A DNA stretch of 12,444 nt. It comes from Glomus cerebriforme (Eukaryota > Glomeromycota > Glomeromycetes > Glomerales > Glomeraceae). Where the stretch lies: positions 1-12,444 of the forward strand of contig QKYT01000602.1 of assembly GCA_003550305.1 (NCBI GenBank), given 5' to 3'. Made by a program: the position numbers and the translations under genes. Shown in pieces: positions 1 through 8,328 of this stretch. Within the stretch, counting starts at the first letter, position 1, and each line of letters begins with the position of its first letter. The notes beneath the pieces are model-generated. The model did not search any database, had not been told where the DNA came from, and worked only from the letters and a program-made list of their open reading frames with translations.

Positions 1-120
1 GTTTATTTATTAAACACTAAAAGAACTGATATTAACAATATCTGTAAGATAGATCAGTTTTTGATCAGTGTAAGATATAATGAAGTAATAATAAATGAAT
101 TTAATAATTGGTTTTGGTAA

Positions 121-1131
121 AATTTTAAATGTAATTCACTAGCAGTTGGTCTTTGGTTTGGATTAGCATTCATATATTTATAAGATAATTTCTTATAAAA
201 TTCAGGAGTTCTCTTTTCAAATTCTAATCTAAGTCTATTTCATATAACTAAAGCTAAACTTAAATTATATTTTCTATCATAAAAAGGTAGTTTTCCAGAT
301 GATAATTCGACCATGATTACATCAAAACTATAAATATCAGAAGACAAAGTATATGGTTATTTACTCAAAACTTCTGGAGTAATATATGGCAATATTTTAC
401 ATATTTTATCATTTGATTTTGTTCATTTATTGGTCCAGATAATCCAAAATCTGGAATATAGGAATTTATTCCAATTTGTAGTATATTTCCACTATGAAAA
501 TCTTTATCTAATTCATGTATAATACCAAATTTTATCTTTCCATAAAATATTATTAAAATTACTTTTAATAATACATCTTAAATCTCCTAGATTCATAAAT
601 TACATAACTATCATAACTATTTCAGTTTTTGGGTTTTTTGTTATTCCATAAAAATCTAAAAGACTAGTACCTATTGAGTTATATAAACTCCAATGTGTTT
701 TAAGCTATTATTCAAATTTAAAATTAATTAAATTGCTATTAAAAATTAATTAAAATAAAAAAATACACGTGTAAATTATACCTTATTTAAAAAATCAGTT
801 GATATATTCTAAGCAACTGTCATAGGTTTTCATCATCTTGTTTTTTATAAAGTGCTCTACCATCAATCCATATTGCAGAATAAACTTTTGCAAATCTATC
901 TTCACCAATTTGTTTTATATCCTTAAATCTATACATTTAAGAAATGATGAATCCCATTTTGCATTATCAATAATATCCTTGATAAATTCATCAATGTTAT
1001 GATTTTCACTAGTCTACTCCTCTATTATGTGATGAGAAACATATTCTTCACATCATGTTTTGTTATAAAAATTATAATAATTTTCATGATTGATGATTAC
1101 TGAATTATCAGATTCAGATTCATACTTTATA
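121..1131 (-). pseudogene. Decayed Ser/Thr/Tyr protein kinase-like gene (Rhizophagus-type expanded family)
   Basis: Read on the minus strand, kinase landmarks appear in order but in shifting frames. At 940-1131 there is an N-terminal stretch with 'DEFIKDIIDNAKW'. At about 840-940 comes a damaged glycine-loop region, 'FKDIKQIGEDRFAKVYSAI' followed by 'WIDGRALYKKQDD'. Then 'ISTDFLNK' joins 'LKTHWSLYNS' in frame across a 77-bp GT-AG intron at 705-781. After that come 'DFYGITKNPKTE', 'DKDFHSGNI', the DFG motif in 'PDFGLSG', 'YITPEVL', 'SSDIYSFDVIMVELSSGK' and 'NANPNQRPTASEL'. The family would bind ATP and phosphorylate proteins in the cytoplasm. This copy cannot: frameshifts and stops are frequent, the VALK-type ATP-binding lysine segment is lost before 'NISTDFL', and the residues preceding the catalytic loop are deleted. 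Stops at 1053-1055 (TGA) and 1014-1016 (TAG) fall where I expect Trp. The family assignment is firm for a protein kinase; the lineage assignment is inferred from recalled resemblance. Confidence 0.85.
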
Positions 1132-1280
1132 TTCAAAATGTCATTTTGTATTCCAAAATTTATAAAATAAACTATAAAAAAAATTTTTTAATCATAAAGT
1201 ATAAATTGTAAATAATTAACTTTTATTTTTATAATTAATATCATAATGCTAAGAATTCCTCCATAAAATTGGAATTACAG

Positions 1281-1310
1281 TTTCATGTCTATTAACTAAT
1301 AGACATGAAA
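1281..1310. repeat. Perfect 14-bp-arm palindrome (hairpin)
   Basis: Arms 1281-1294 (tttcatgtctatta) and 1297-1310 are exact reverse complements separated by only 2 nt. An imperfect outer pair, ttggaattacag at 1269-1280 and ctgtaattctccaa at 1330-1343, extends the symmetry with an asymmetric gap. It lies between the kinase relic and the F-box relic. It could be the core of a small palindromic element; no coding sequence overlaps it. Confidence 0.75.
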
Positions 1311-1639
1311 ATAAAGATTTTGAATTATCCTGTAATTCTCCAAATAACAAAAAAAGAATATCTTTATTGATTTTTTTGCAATATGGAAATATTTAATTGT
1401 AGGAAAAATTTAAAAGAAGAAAAAAGTCAAAAACTAAATAATAAATTCTTATTTTTCTCATTATAAATTAACACAAAACTATACAATCTTACAAATCAAT
1501 GCTCATAATGATAAATTTGGTTATTATATTATTGTTTTAACTAATTGTAAATTTATTAGCAAATAAATTACAATATTTTGTATAATGTTAAAAAATAATA
1601 TAAATAATTTTAAAATAAAATTCATTTGATTATTTAATA

Positions 1640-1998
1640 ATTAAATACTTTGACATATTTTCAGTAACAAAAGAACATTTTACTGAATTCAAAAAATTAT
1701 TAAAAGTTTGTCAAAACTTGAGATCATTATTATTAAATATATACAAATTGGAAATTTTGAAAAAAATCTAGAAAATGGAAATGAATTATTAAAAACATTA
1801 ATTAATTCAGCACCAATTAAATTTTCTTTACAAGCATTAAAAGAATTTTTAAAAAAGTGGAGAGGTTGACCTGCACTTTCTATAATTATAACTGATGATA
1901 TTTATAATGGAGAAGATTATATAAAACTGATCAATGAATATAAAAATAATGAAATAATTAAAGATTTTATTGTTATGAACTGTGAGCAAAATATTTGA
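1640..1998 (+). pseudogene. C-terminal remnant of an F-box/LRR-like protein
   Basis: From 1801 one frame reads 'INSAPIKFSLQALKEFLKKW', then 'RG', a TGA at 1867-1869, then 'PALSIIITDD', 'GEDYIKLINEYKNNEIIKDF', ending at a TGA at 1996-1998. Upstream, in frame, 'NFEKNLENGNELLKTL' is visible, and other frames give 'TKEHFTEFKKLLKVCQNLRS', so there is at least one frameshift. The arrangement (a leucine-rich repeat, then 'EKWRGRPALSI', then 'KLINEYKNDGVIKDF') matches the tail of the F-box/LRR substrate-adaptor proteins found in hundreds of copies in arbuscular mycorrhizal fungi; this comparison is from memory. The TGA replaces the expected Arg of 'WRGRP', a CGA-to-TGA change. A short segment expected between 'SAP' and 'FSL' also looks deleted. 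The N-terminal F-box itself is not present. Confidence 0.6.
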
Positions 1999-2195
1999 AA
2001 TTAACTTTTTTTTTTATTTTTATTACTAAAGTAGTATCTAATTGAAAGATAAGATTTCATTTTTTTCTATCAACTAGTTTAATATTAGTTTTTTTTATTT
2101 TGATATAAAATAAATAGAAAATTTTAAAGTTTACACAGAATGTTTAAATACGGATCATATGACTTTTTACTATATGATAATTTATTACCCCCTAT
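1999..2195. other. AT-rich spacer, no gene seen
   Basis: T-rich and A-rich runs with no open frame of interest. Near 2145-2170 the sequence faintly resembles the inner part of the MULE left terminus (cggatcatatgac), so the degraded start of the repeat that follows may lie here. Confidence 0.4.
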
Positions 2196-2417
2196 GTCAC
2201 ACCTTCTGTTTTCATTTTTTCTATTTATTCTAGGGACAGAATTTTTTCAAGATGTAAAATCCTATTTATCACCTGTTATTTGTCATATGCATAATTTCTT
2301 AATGTCATAAATCTGGCCAAAAATTTTATGAAAGTCACGTGATTCTGCTCTACTTTAGACGTACTCCTTTTTTGGAATATTATCCTACATTATACAATCA
2401 AAAAAGGCAATTTTATT
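2196..2417 (+). repeat. Right-end remnant of a second MULE/MITE copy (direct repeat of 5861-6048)
   Basis: This stretch aligns colinearly with 5861-6048. Shared blocks are gtcacacctt, tctagggacagaattttt, gtaaaatcctatttatcac, tgcataatttcttaatg, ctggccaaaaatttta, tcacgtgattctgctc and ctttaga. It also shares the outer block aaaaaaggcaattttatt (2400-2417 and 6031-6048). It differs by about 36 extra bases at 2364-2399. At 2334-2365 it carries a right-hand terminus (gtcacgtgattctgctc...) that is an inverted match to the left terminus at 2463-2492. I read it as the surviving right end of another copy lying head-to-tail against the MULE. Confidence 0.75.
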
Positions 2418-2462
2418 TCTCAAAAATCAAAATTTTGTATTACATGAATTTCCAAAAAAGAA

Positions 2463-2492
2463 GGTCATCTAAAGCGGGGCAAATCATGTGAT
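2463..2492 (+). repeat. MULE left terminal inverted repeat
   Basis: ggtcatctaaagcggggc followed by aaatcatgtgat. The reverse complement of 5998-6030 matches it apart from scattered substitutions and single-base gaps. The inner edge carries the CAYGTG palindrome that recurs in every terminus of this family in the window. Confidence 0.75.
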
Positions 2493-2634
2493 AAGATTTC
2501 AGGATTAGTTAGAGTATCACGTGATTTATCAGAAAATAGCAAACTATGATTGGTTTAATTTGTGTTAGAATTACAACATCATGCATTTATTATTTTTTTT
2601 CATTTTTAAAAAAAAACAAATTTTTTTACTAGTC

Positions 2635-5451
2635 ATGTCCATCCCTTCTTCACAATCAACTATTACCCTTGTGCCTCCAGTTTCTTTTTCTTTAATTATA
2701 ACATCAGCATCAAACCTCATACCAGACAAAAAGCAGGATCTTCCTTTTAATATAAACTGCACTTTAGAAATTCCAATAGAGGTTTTTAATGAAGAGTGGT
2801 GGCTGTTAATTTCAAATATTTGGATGAAATGGGACTCATATAAATATGTAAATGGTGATATTTGAAAAACCTTTGCCTGTCATTTTATGAAGTATCGCAA
2901 GTTAAGTACTCGATAAAAAGAAAATGTCTCAAATGAAAATACTGAATAACCAGGATGCGGTCATCTGATATATGTTTTGCAATAATTAAAGTTTTTTGGA
3001 TAGCTTCTTCAAATGTAATTCAAATAGAGAGATATAAAAATTTTCCCAATCATACATATTCTTTATTAGAAATTAATAGGTTAAAATGGCTAAAAGCTAT
3101 TAGAAGTTTAGTTAAAATAAAAGTGGCCAAAAATTATTTGCCTTCAACAATCACATTTGCCATCAAAGAATACGCAACATTAGAGTTAGGTCTTGGTTAA
3201 CCCACATGTGAGCTGAAGTACAAAGAAGTAGCGAACATCAAATATAAAGTTCATGGGCCTGCGAAAACTCATCTTATTAGAAATTTGAACTTAAAGTTAG
3301 ATATTTTGGAATCTATTTCTTATTTAATGGAGCAGAAATATTGTGTCAAAAATTATCACATCTTCCAACGATCTACCAGAGGTATTGTGTTTGCGCATCT
3401 GAAACAATTAAAGAAGTTTGAATGTCATGAATAGTTGATGCTTATAGATTTAACACATAAGACAAACTGGTACAATTAGTATTTATTTACTCTTTACGTC
3501 TGTGATACTTACGGATGTTAGAATGTAAGCACCCATTTTTTCATAAGCAGTGAGGATGCAGATATAGTTGCAGAAGCTTTAACAATAATCCACAATAAGT
3601 ATTGTCATTGGTCCCCTATTACATACTTTCAGATCATAATAATATCGAAGCCAAGAGTATTAAAAAGACATTTCCCAGCATGGCCACTGGTAAACAAGAG
3701 TGCCAAGTTCTCCTTTGTATTATCCATGTTATGAGAATGTAGATGCAAAAAATTCATGAAAAAAAAACCTGAGACATCATGATCGTGATGATGCACAAAA
3801 GAACAAAGATTAGATGCGAAAGCCTTATTCAAGATGCTATTAATTCTTGCCCTATTCCTTTTATACAAAATTATATTAAAAGGAATTATATGAAAAATAC
3901 TGAGAAATGAGGCTTATAGGCTCAGCAACATTCCTCCTGCTTTTAAAAGTCACTTCAATGAATTTGCTAGAATCTTTTCATAATGAATTAAGGGTAGAGT
4001 ATATACTATATGTAATTTTTTATTAATCATTGTGGCTAATTTATGTCATATGCAAATGATTCGAATATACAAAAATTTTATACAAATCGAAACGAACATA
4101 AAATTTAATAAAGAATAAAATAAAATTGATAATTTCCATTAAAAAAATGCCACAAAATCTAATTACTTCTTCGAGAGTCCTTTTTATAGTAAACTACATT
4201 TATAATTAATAATTTTGCTATAATAAAAGTAAACTAATATGATGTTTAGCATTACTAGTTACATAATTACAGGCACTTACAGCATATCTTTTCTTCTGAA
4301 TATTTCATATTCTAATATATTTTAAAAAACAGAAATATTTCATTAACTCAGAGATAATAATTATAATATAATATATAAACAATATTATAGTAAATAACTT
4401 TCTTGTCTTTCTTTTTTTATTTAAGAGAAAAAAACAAATAAAATAAACTTACTTTTTGGTTTTTATAATAATTTTTTGATAAAATATAAAAGTTTTAGTT
4501 ATGGTCACTTAGGACAAACTAAAAATTGGCAGTTTTCTTAAACTTTATACAAACATAAAAATATCTTGACAAAATAAAACAAACTTTAATTTTATATGAT
4601 GTATATTATTGGTTCCAAAGAGCTTACACAAAAAATCTGAAAAAGGTTTGGCATATATTGCCTTTTTTTTATCAGACTGATATTTTCTTGTATTACTTTA
4701 AAATTGATTTTCCATCACGTGACTATCAAATTTACATATACTGTGTACTTTAGCCTTAAAGAAAACAATGTCTTTGTCACATAGTTTAATCAGTATGTGA
4801 TAATTTTTATTTGGTTATTTTGCCCAGATGCCCAATCCAAAACTTTTATATTTTAGGTTCCGCTCACAAAGTCATCAATATCGATTGCAAAAAAAGATTT
4901 AAAACCAAAAGTGCATTCTTTAATTTTCGTATCAAGAGAATATCTGCGTATGGTATTGATAATGATATTTTTGAAGAAATATAAAAGTTCTCATTTTCAT
5001 TTCAACAATTAATCATTAAAGAGGCCTGTGCTGTGATGAATAGACTTGAAAAAGGAAAAGTGCATCAGGTCTTACTTCTCTCGATTGTCACTGCTTGTTT
5101 TGCTATCAAAATTTATTGCCCTGCAAGCATATTTTCCATAAATACATATACGGCAATAAATTGTTGACTGCCGATGTATGGCAAATATTTTGTGAAATTT
5201 TCAAAGAAAGCGGATTTGAAGTGTATGAAAGTCAAGAATCATTTATAGAATATGTTCAAACAGAACAGCAAAAAAATGCTAAGAATCGAAGAATTGCTGT
5301 AGGTGAATTAATCAAAAGAATGTGTGATAGGTATTGGCATGTTGAATAGATGGGTGATACTGATAAGATGCAATCTTTTATTTCTATGTTAGAAGTCTCT
5401 GTAAATCTGATTATTTCACATTTTGATGATAATTTAAATGAAAAAACTTAG
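2635..5451 (+). pseudogene. MULE transposase with SWIM zinc finger, inactivated
   Basis: The likely start is ATG 2635 ('MSIPSSQSTITL'). An N-terminal zone with 'EVFNEEWW' and 'WMKWDSYKYVNGDI' runs into a TGA at 2863. After a frameshift near 2985 the frame gives 'NHTYSLLEINRLKWLKAIRS' and 'ATLELGLG', then 'KEVANIKYKVHGPAKTHLI' and 'RSTRGIVFAH'. The DDE-type core follows: 'LIDLTHKTNW' (first Asp, about 3445), 'SDHNNIEAKSIKKTFP' (second Asp, 3629 on, after another frameshift), 'ECQVLLCIIHVMR' and 'LLESFHNELR' (to about 4000). After an interruption to about 4860 it resumes with 'RISAYGIDNDIFEEI' and 'LIIKEACAVMNRLEKGK'. One further shift leads to the SWIM finger 'SLDCHCLFC...LPCKHIFH' (CxCxnCxH, about 5080-5140), then 'DRYWHVE', a TAG at 5347, and a tail to the TAG at 5449. 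The enzyme would act in the nucleus on the element's termini. Many stops replace expected Trp codons (see findings). Confidence 0.85.
4010..4857. other. Non-coding interruption inside the transposase gene
   Basis: The coding similarity breaks after 'NELRVEY' (about 4010) and resumes at 'GSAHKVINIDCKKR' (about 4858). The family's usual protein has only about a dozen residues between these points. The interval is AT-rich, with no credible open frame and no clear terminal inverted repeats. It contains ggtcacttaggacaaac at 4503-4519, reminiscent of Tc1/mariner-type ends, and catcacgtgact at 4713-4724. A spliced intron is conceivable, since tattttag|gttcc precedes the resumption and gtagag follows 'LR'. 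Insertion of one or more decayed elements is at least as likely. Confidence 0.5.
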
Positions 5452-5802
5452 AATTATTTATTAGCATTTTGATACTAATAATTGTACAAGGTTATATTGG
5501 GTTCTAATTATTGTGCGGGCTTGGCTTCTTAAAATTATTACGATTTTTTTTTATGTAGATAAAACTTTATGAATTTTATTAGAAATTATTACAAATTTTT
5601 TTATTATGTAAATATAAAAAAAAAATCACATTTTAAATTCAAATAAAAACAAAAAAACAATAAATATGGGTGAGTTTTTTTATTTTAATTAATTATTTAA
5701 AAAATTTTAATTTTTTTTTATTATGCCAATTATCGTTTGGTATTCTAACCAAAATCACATGATATTGCCGGTCAATCGTGACTAGATGACCTCCAAAAAA
5801 AA
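5452..5802. other. MULE 3' region, non-coding
   Basis: AT-rich sequence between the transposase stop and the MITE terminus. It contains a rough local duplication: attattacgatttttttttatg at about 5535-5556 (shown here in part) and attattacaaatttttttatt at about 5586-5605. No gene is visible. A further CACATGAT motif lies at 5756-5763. Confidence 0.45.
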
Positions 5803-6030
5803 GGGGACGTCTAAAGCGGAGCATAATCACGTGATCATAGTACATATCTGTCATCCTTGCGTCACACCTTCATTTTCCATTTTTCCTAAGTATTCTAGGG
5901 ACAGAATTTTTCGATAGGTAAAATCCTATTTATCACTTGTTATTTGTCACATGCATAATTTCTTAATGCCATAATTCTGGCCAAAAATTTTACGTAAATC
6001 ACGTGATTCTGCTCCACTTTAGATGCACCC
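5803..6030 (+). mobile_element. 228-bp MITE with MULE termini
   Basis: The left arm 5803-5835 begins ggggacgtctaaagcggagc and the right arm is 5998-6030. Over 33 bp the arms are inverted repeats with about five mismatches, a better match than the MULE's own left end gives. The interior has no open frame and is the same sequence as the upstream copy at 2196-2333. A-rich flanks (ccaaaaaaaa on the left, aaaaaagg on the right) could be a short target duplication. It could be a deletion derivative mobilised by the MULE transposase, or it could be the true subterminal region of the MULE. Confidence 0.65.
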
Positions 6031-6081
6031 AAAAAAGGCAATTTTATTGCAGATCATTTAATTTCGGCCGGAATTATGACC
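5968..6081. repeat. Inverted repeat with GGCCRGAATTATGRC arms
   Basis: Arm 5968-5989 (gccataattctggccaaaa...) is an imperfect reverse complement of 6060-6081 (aatttcggccggaattatga...). The pair straddles the MULE right terminus, so it is either a separate small palindromic element interrupted by the MULE end or part of a larger terminal structure. The upstream copy keeps only the left arm (about 2307-2330). Confidence 0.5.
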
Positions 6082-6606
6082 CCGTGTTCAGACATCCCGT
6101 GTACAAATAGAAATTGCCAAATAAATATATTTATTTTTTTGTTATTTACCATTTACAAATAATTTTTTAAAAAATTCAATTAAATTACAAAAAATATTTT
6201 CCTGCAATAAAAATACTACGGAAAATGTATTAAAAATAACTTTTTTAAATATCTAAAATATTATTAATGATTTTTTTTGGCAAAATATATATATTTAATG
6301 GATAATTTTCTTTATTTTTATTCAATAAAGATTCTTTTCTTTGATATTTGGAGAATGCAATTACAAATTTTATATTTTATATAATGGGAATTTTTAATTC
6401 TGGTTCCTTCAAATATGAATAAAATGTAATTAATATATTACATTTTTCATAGATAGAGTGTCAGAAAGTTTTTTTTCTTTCTTTGTGAAAGCTACTATAA
6501 GTATAAAAATTAATTTCCTTTGTTTCTATTTTCTTTAAAGTGATAAATGAATAACTTTTTTTAAAATCATAACCGGAGTAATTAATTTAAATATATAGTA
6601 AGTAAA
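6082..6606. other. AT-rich spacer, nothing recognised
   Basis: Long A/T runs with scattered stops in all frames. I see no gene, structured repeat or clear regulatory element here. Confidence 0.4.
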
Positions 6607-7195
6607 TAATAAATTTTTGGTGGTTGATTTCGGTAGATTTAACAACACAAAATTATTAGTCGCTGAACGAGCAGGAAACCTTAATGAATTTATCAAATTA
6701 CTTAAACATGAAGTCAGAAATTCAGTTGTAAATTTATTAAAGGAAAAGCATTATGGTTAATTATAATATATGGTTCAAAAATTTGTTAAAAATTACTGTT
6801 GTAGCCCAAACTCTACCATGTCCCAAATCAATCTTGAGAAAACCTTATATTTGAAACTTGTGGTGATTTGAAATGTCAAACATTTAAAATTTACTAGCTT
6901 GGTTTGGGATATAGTTAAATTTCAGACATAGGATTGTCCTAAGTTTGATTGGGATATCCCAAGTCAGATTTGGGACATAGTTACATTTGGGCTATAACAT
7001 TACCATTTACTATGATGATCCAAATTTTAATTATGAAATAGATCTTTTCCTGATTATTAGAATATGTCACTAATTCTAAAAGAAATTTAATAGAAGAAAT
7101 GATTGATTGAACTTGATTTTAACTGATTTGTGATATGAAATACAACAGAAAAATACAATCAAATCCATACTTAATCCCATTATTGATGGAATTAT
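6607..7195 (+). pseudogene. Broken coding-like stretch of unknown family, split by a MITE
   Basis: One plus-strand frame (about 6613-6759) reads 'LVVDFGRFNNTKLLVAERAG' then 'NLNEFIKLLKHEVRNSVVNL' and stops after 'KEKHYG'. Beyond the 203-bp MITE at 6797-6999 protein-like sequence resumes with 'YDDPNFNYEIDLF'. After a frameshift come 'LLEYVTNSKRNLIEEMID', three close stops, then 'LICDMKYNRKIQSNPYLIPL' and 'LMELLK'. The amino-acid character is unlike random AT-rich translation, and it is what a decayed intracellular protein would look like, but I do not recognise the family. No start codon or intact exon structure is visible. Real gene relic is an inference. Confidence 0.35.
6797..6999. mobile_element. 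203-bp MITE with TTAC target-site duplication
   Basis: The ends are tgttgtagcccaaa (6797-6810) and tttgggctataaca (6986-6999), inverted copies that continue inward with accatgtcccaaatc (6814-6828) and gatttgggacatagt (6968-6982). The direct repeat TTAC flanks both sides exactly, at 6793-6796 and 7000-7003. The interior repeats the gggatat/ttgggac theme and has no open frame. The length, terminal repeats and duplication identify a miniature non-autonomous DNA transposon; the superfamily is not assigned. Confidence 0.85.
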
Positions 7196-7217
7196 TGAAA
7201 TAATTCAGGCTCAACTA

Positions 7218-7871
7218 CAGTCTAATCTCGATATACTGAACTCGTGATTCAAGAGCAAAAGTTCGGTATATAGAGGTAATTCAGTATATCAAATTTTCTT
7301 TATATACCGAACTCTATGAGTAAGTAATAAACAGTTCAGTATATTGAAAATCACATGATTTATCTTATGTATTTCGATATAAAATTTTTATTATTGTAAA
7401 AAATAAATGTATTCATAATCTGTAACGATACCATGCTTTTCTTAAAATTAAAAATTAAAAAATAAATGTTTAAAAATTTATAGATTATATTATTATTAAT
7501 AAAATGTTCAAAAAAATTATAGTACTACTATAATACTATTAGAAAAATTATTTGCCGCGTATGTACAGTATGTTGTATAATTCATGAAGCAATCATAAAT
7601 CTTTCTTTTTTTTTAATGTTGCTTATTTACATTTACAATTTTTCTTTTTTGGCTTAACGGATAAAAAGATATTATTTATAATCTACTGATCACATGACCA
7701 GTTCGGTATATCAAGATTTTTTTTATTATATTTTATAATAGACGGTAGATCAATACATGTTCGGTATATGCTATATCAAGTTTTATATGAAGTTCGGTAT
7801 ATCGAGATTTTTTTATATATTATGAAACTGGTTTTTTAAAAAAAGTTTGGTATATCTTAGTTGGAGGTTTG
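7218..7871. mobile_element. pogo/Tigger-like non-autonomous element
   Basis: The left end, cagtctaatctcgatatact after a TA dinucleotide (7216-7217), has the form of Tc1/pogo-type termini (TA target, CAGT start, 'CTCGATATA' body). The right end near 7845-7871 (gtttggtatatcttagttgg...) is its degenerate reverse complement. Between them GTTCGGTATATC-like 12-mers recur in both orientations: 7261, 7301 (inverted), 7334, 7701, 7759, 7792 and 7845. No transposase frame is present, so it would have depended on a transposase in trans. The right boundary is approximate, since no exact TA/CTG end remains. Confidence 0.6.
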
Positions 7872-8328
7872 GGTTAATCACAATATTTGAAAAAAAGAAT
7901 TGAAGAATTATTTAATTTTTTTTATTGATTTTTTTATTTGATTTATGAATAGTAAAAATAGTAATACAGCATATACTATGGTGATCGACTGATCATCATA
8001 TGAATATATTTTTGTATGACGTTTTATACAGATTGATTAAAAAATTTTTAATCATGCATAATATGTAAAATCATGACTATGAGAATATGTATGACTTATG
8101 TTTACTAATTATTATAAATCTAAAAATTTAAAAAGTATATATAAAAGCTAGGTTTCTTACTTTCTCATATCGAAGTATTAGAAGACACACTTTAGACCTA
8201 GTCTGTGGTTGAAAACTACTCACTATAAATATTGAGTAGAGTAATGCTGGAATTACTTAAGAGGAAATCTTCCTTCGCTTAATAATATTCATAGAAAATG
8301 ATGGCCATCCTCATACAAATTTCTTTTT
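7872..8328. other. AT-rich spacer; possible upstream part of the LINE relic
   Basis: No gene recognised. It holds a 21-nt hairpin at 8034-8054 (tgattaaaaa, one base, tttttaatca). From about 8150 base composition becomes less extreme, and the sequence (gaagacacactttagacc, then ggaattacttaagagg) may be decayed upstream LINE coding sequence, but I cannot match it. Confidence 0.4.

Larger units (their letters stand above)
2463..6030 (+). mobile_element. Mutator-like element (MULE), degenerate
   Basis: Termini at 2463-2492 and 5998-6030 are inverted repeats of about 30 bp centred on catctaaag and atcacgtgat. They enclose a plus-strand transposase pseudogene (2635-5451). Both termini abut an A-run: ccaaaaaag ends at 2461 on the left, and aaaaaagg begins at 6031 on the right. 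This could be the remains of a 7-9 bp target duplication, but homopolymers make that weak. MULEs move by cut-and-paste through a DDE transposase acting on the terminal repeats. This copy is dead by stops, frameshifts and an approximately 850-bp interruption. The outer boundaries are uncertain, because the block 6031-6048 is also present next to the upstream copy and because a small MITE shares the right terminus. Confidence 0.75.

Noticed and set aside
2571..2762. Minus-strand frame of 63 codons overlapping the MULE start
   Set aside because: It is antisense to the transposase N-terminus, whose plus-strand reading continues into recognisable transposase sequence.
3629..3868. Minus-strand frame of 79 codons
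   Set aside because: Antisense to the DDE core of the transposase; its His-rich content is the complement of the coding strand.
4497..4530. Tc1/mariner-like terminus (ggtcacttaggacaaac)
   Set aside because: I found no convincing partner end or TA duplication within the interruption, so it is only mentioned in that entry.
2196..6048. LTR retrotransposon, because of the direct flanking repeats
   Set aside because: The interior encodes a MULE transposase with a SWIM finger, with no gag or reverse transcriptase, and the repeats carry MULE inverted termini.
7218..7871. CRISPR-like array from the repeated GTTCGGTATATC motif
   Set aside because: The copies are in both orientations, irregularly spaced and imperfect, and the DNA is clearly eukaryotic; transposon subterminal motifs explain them.
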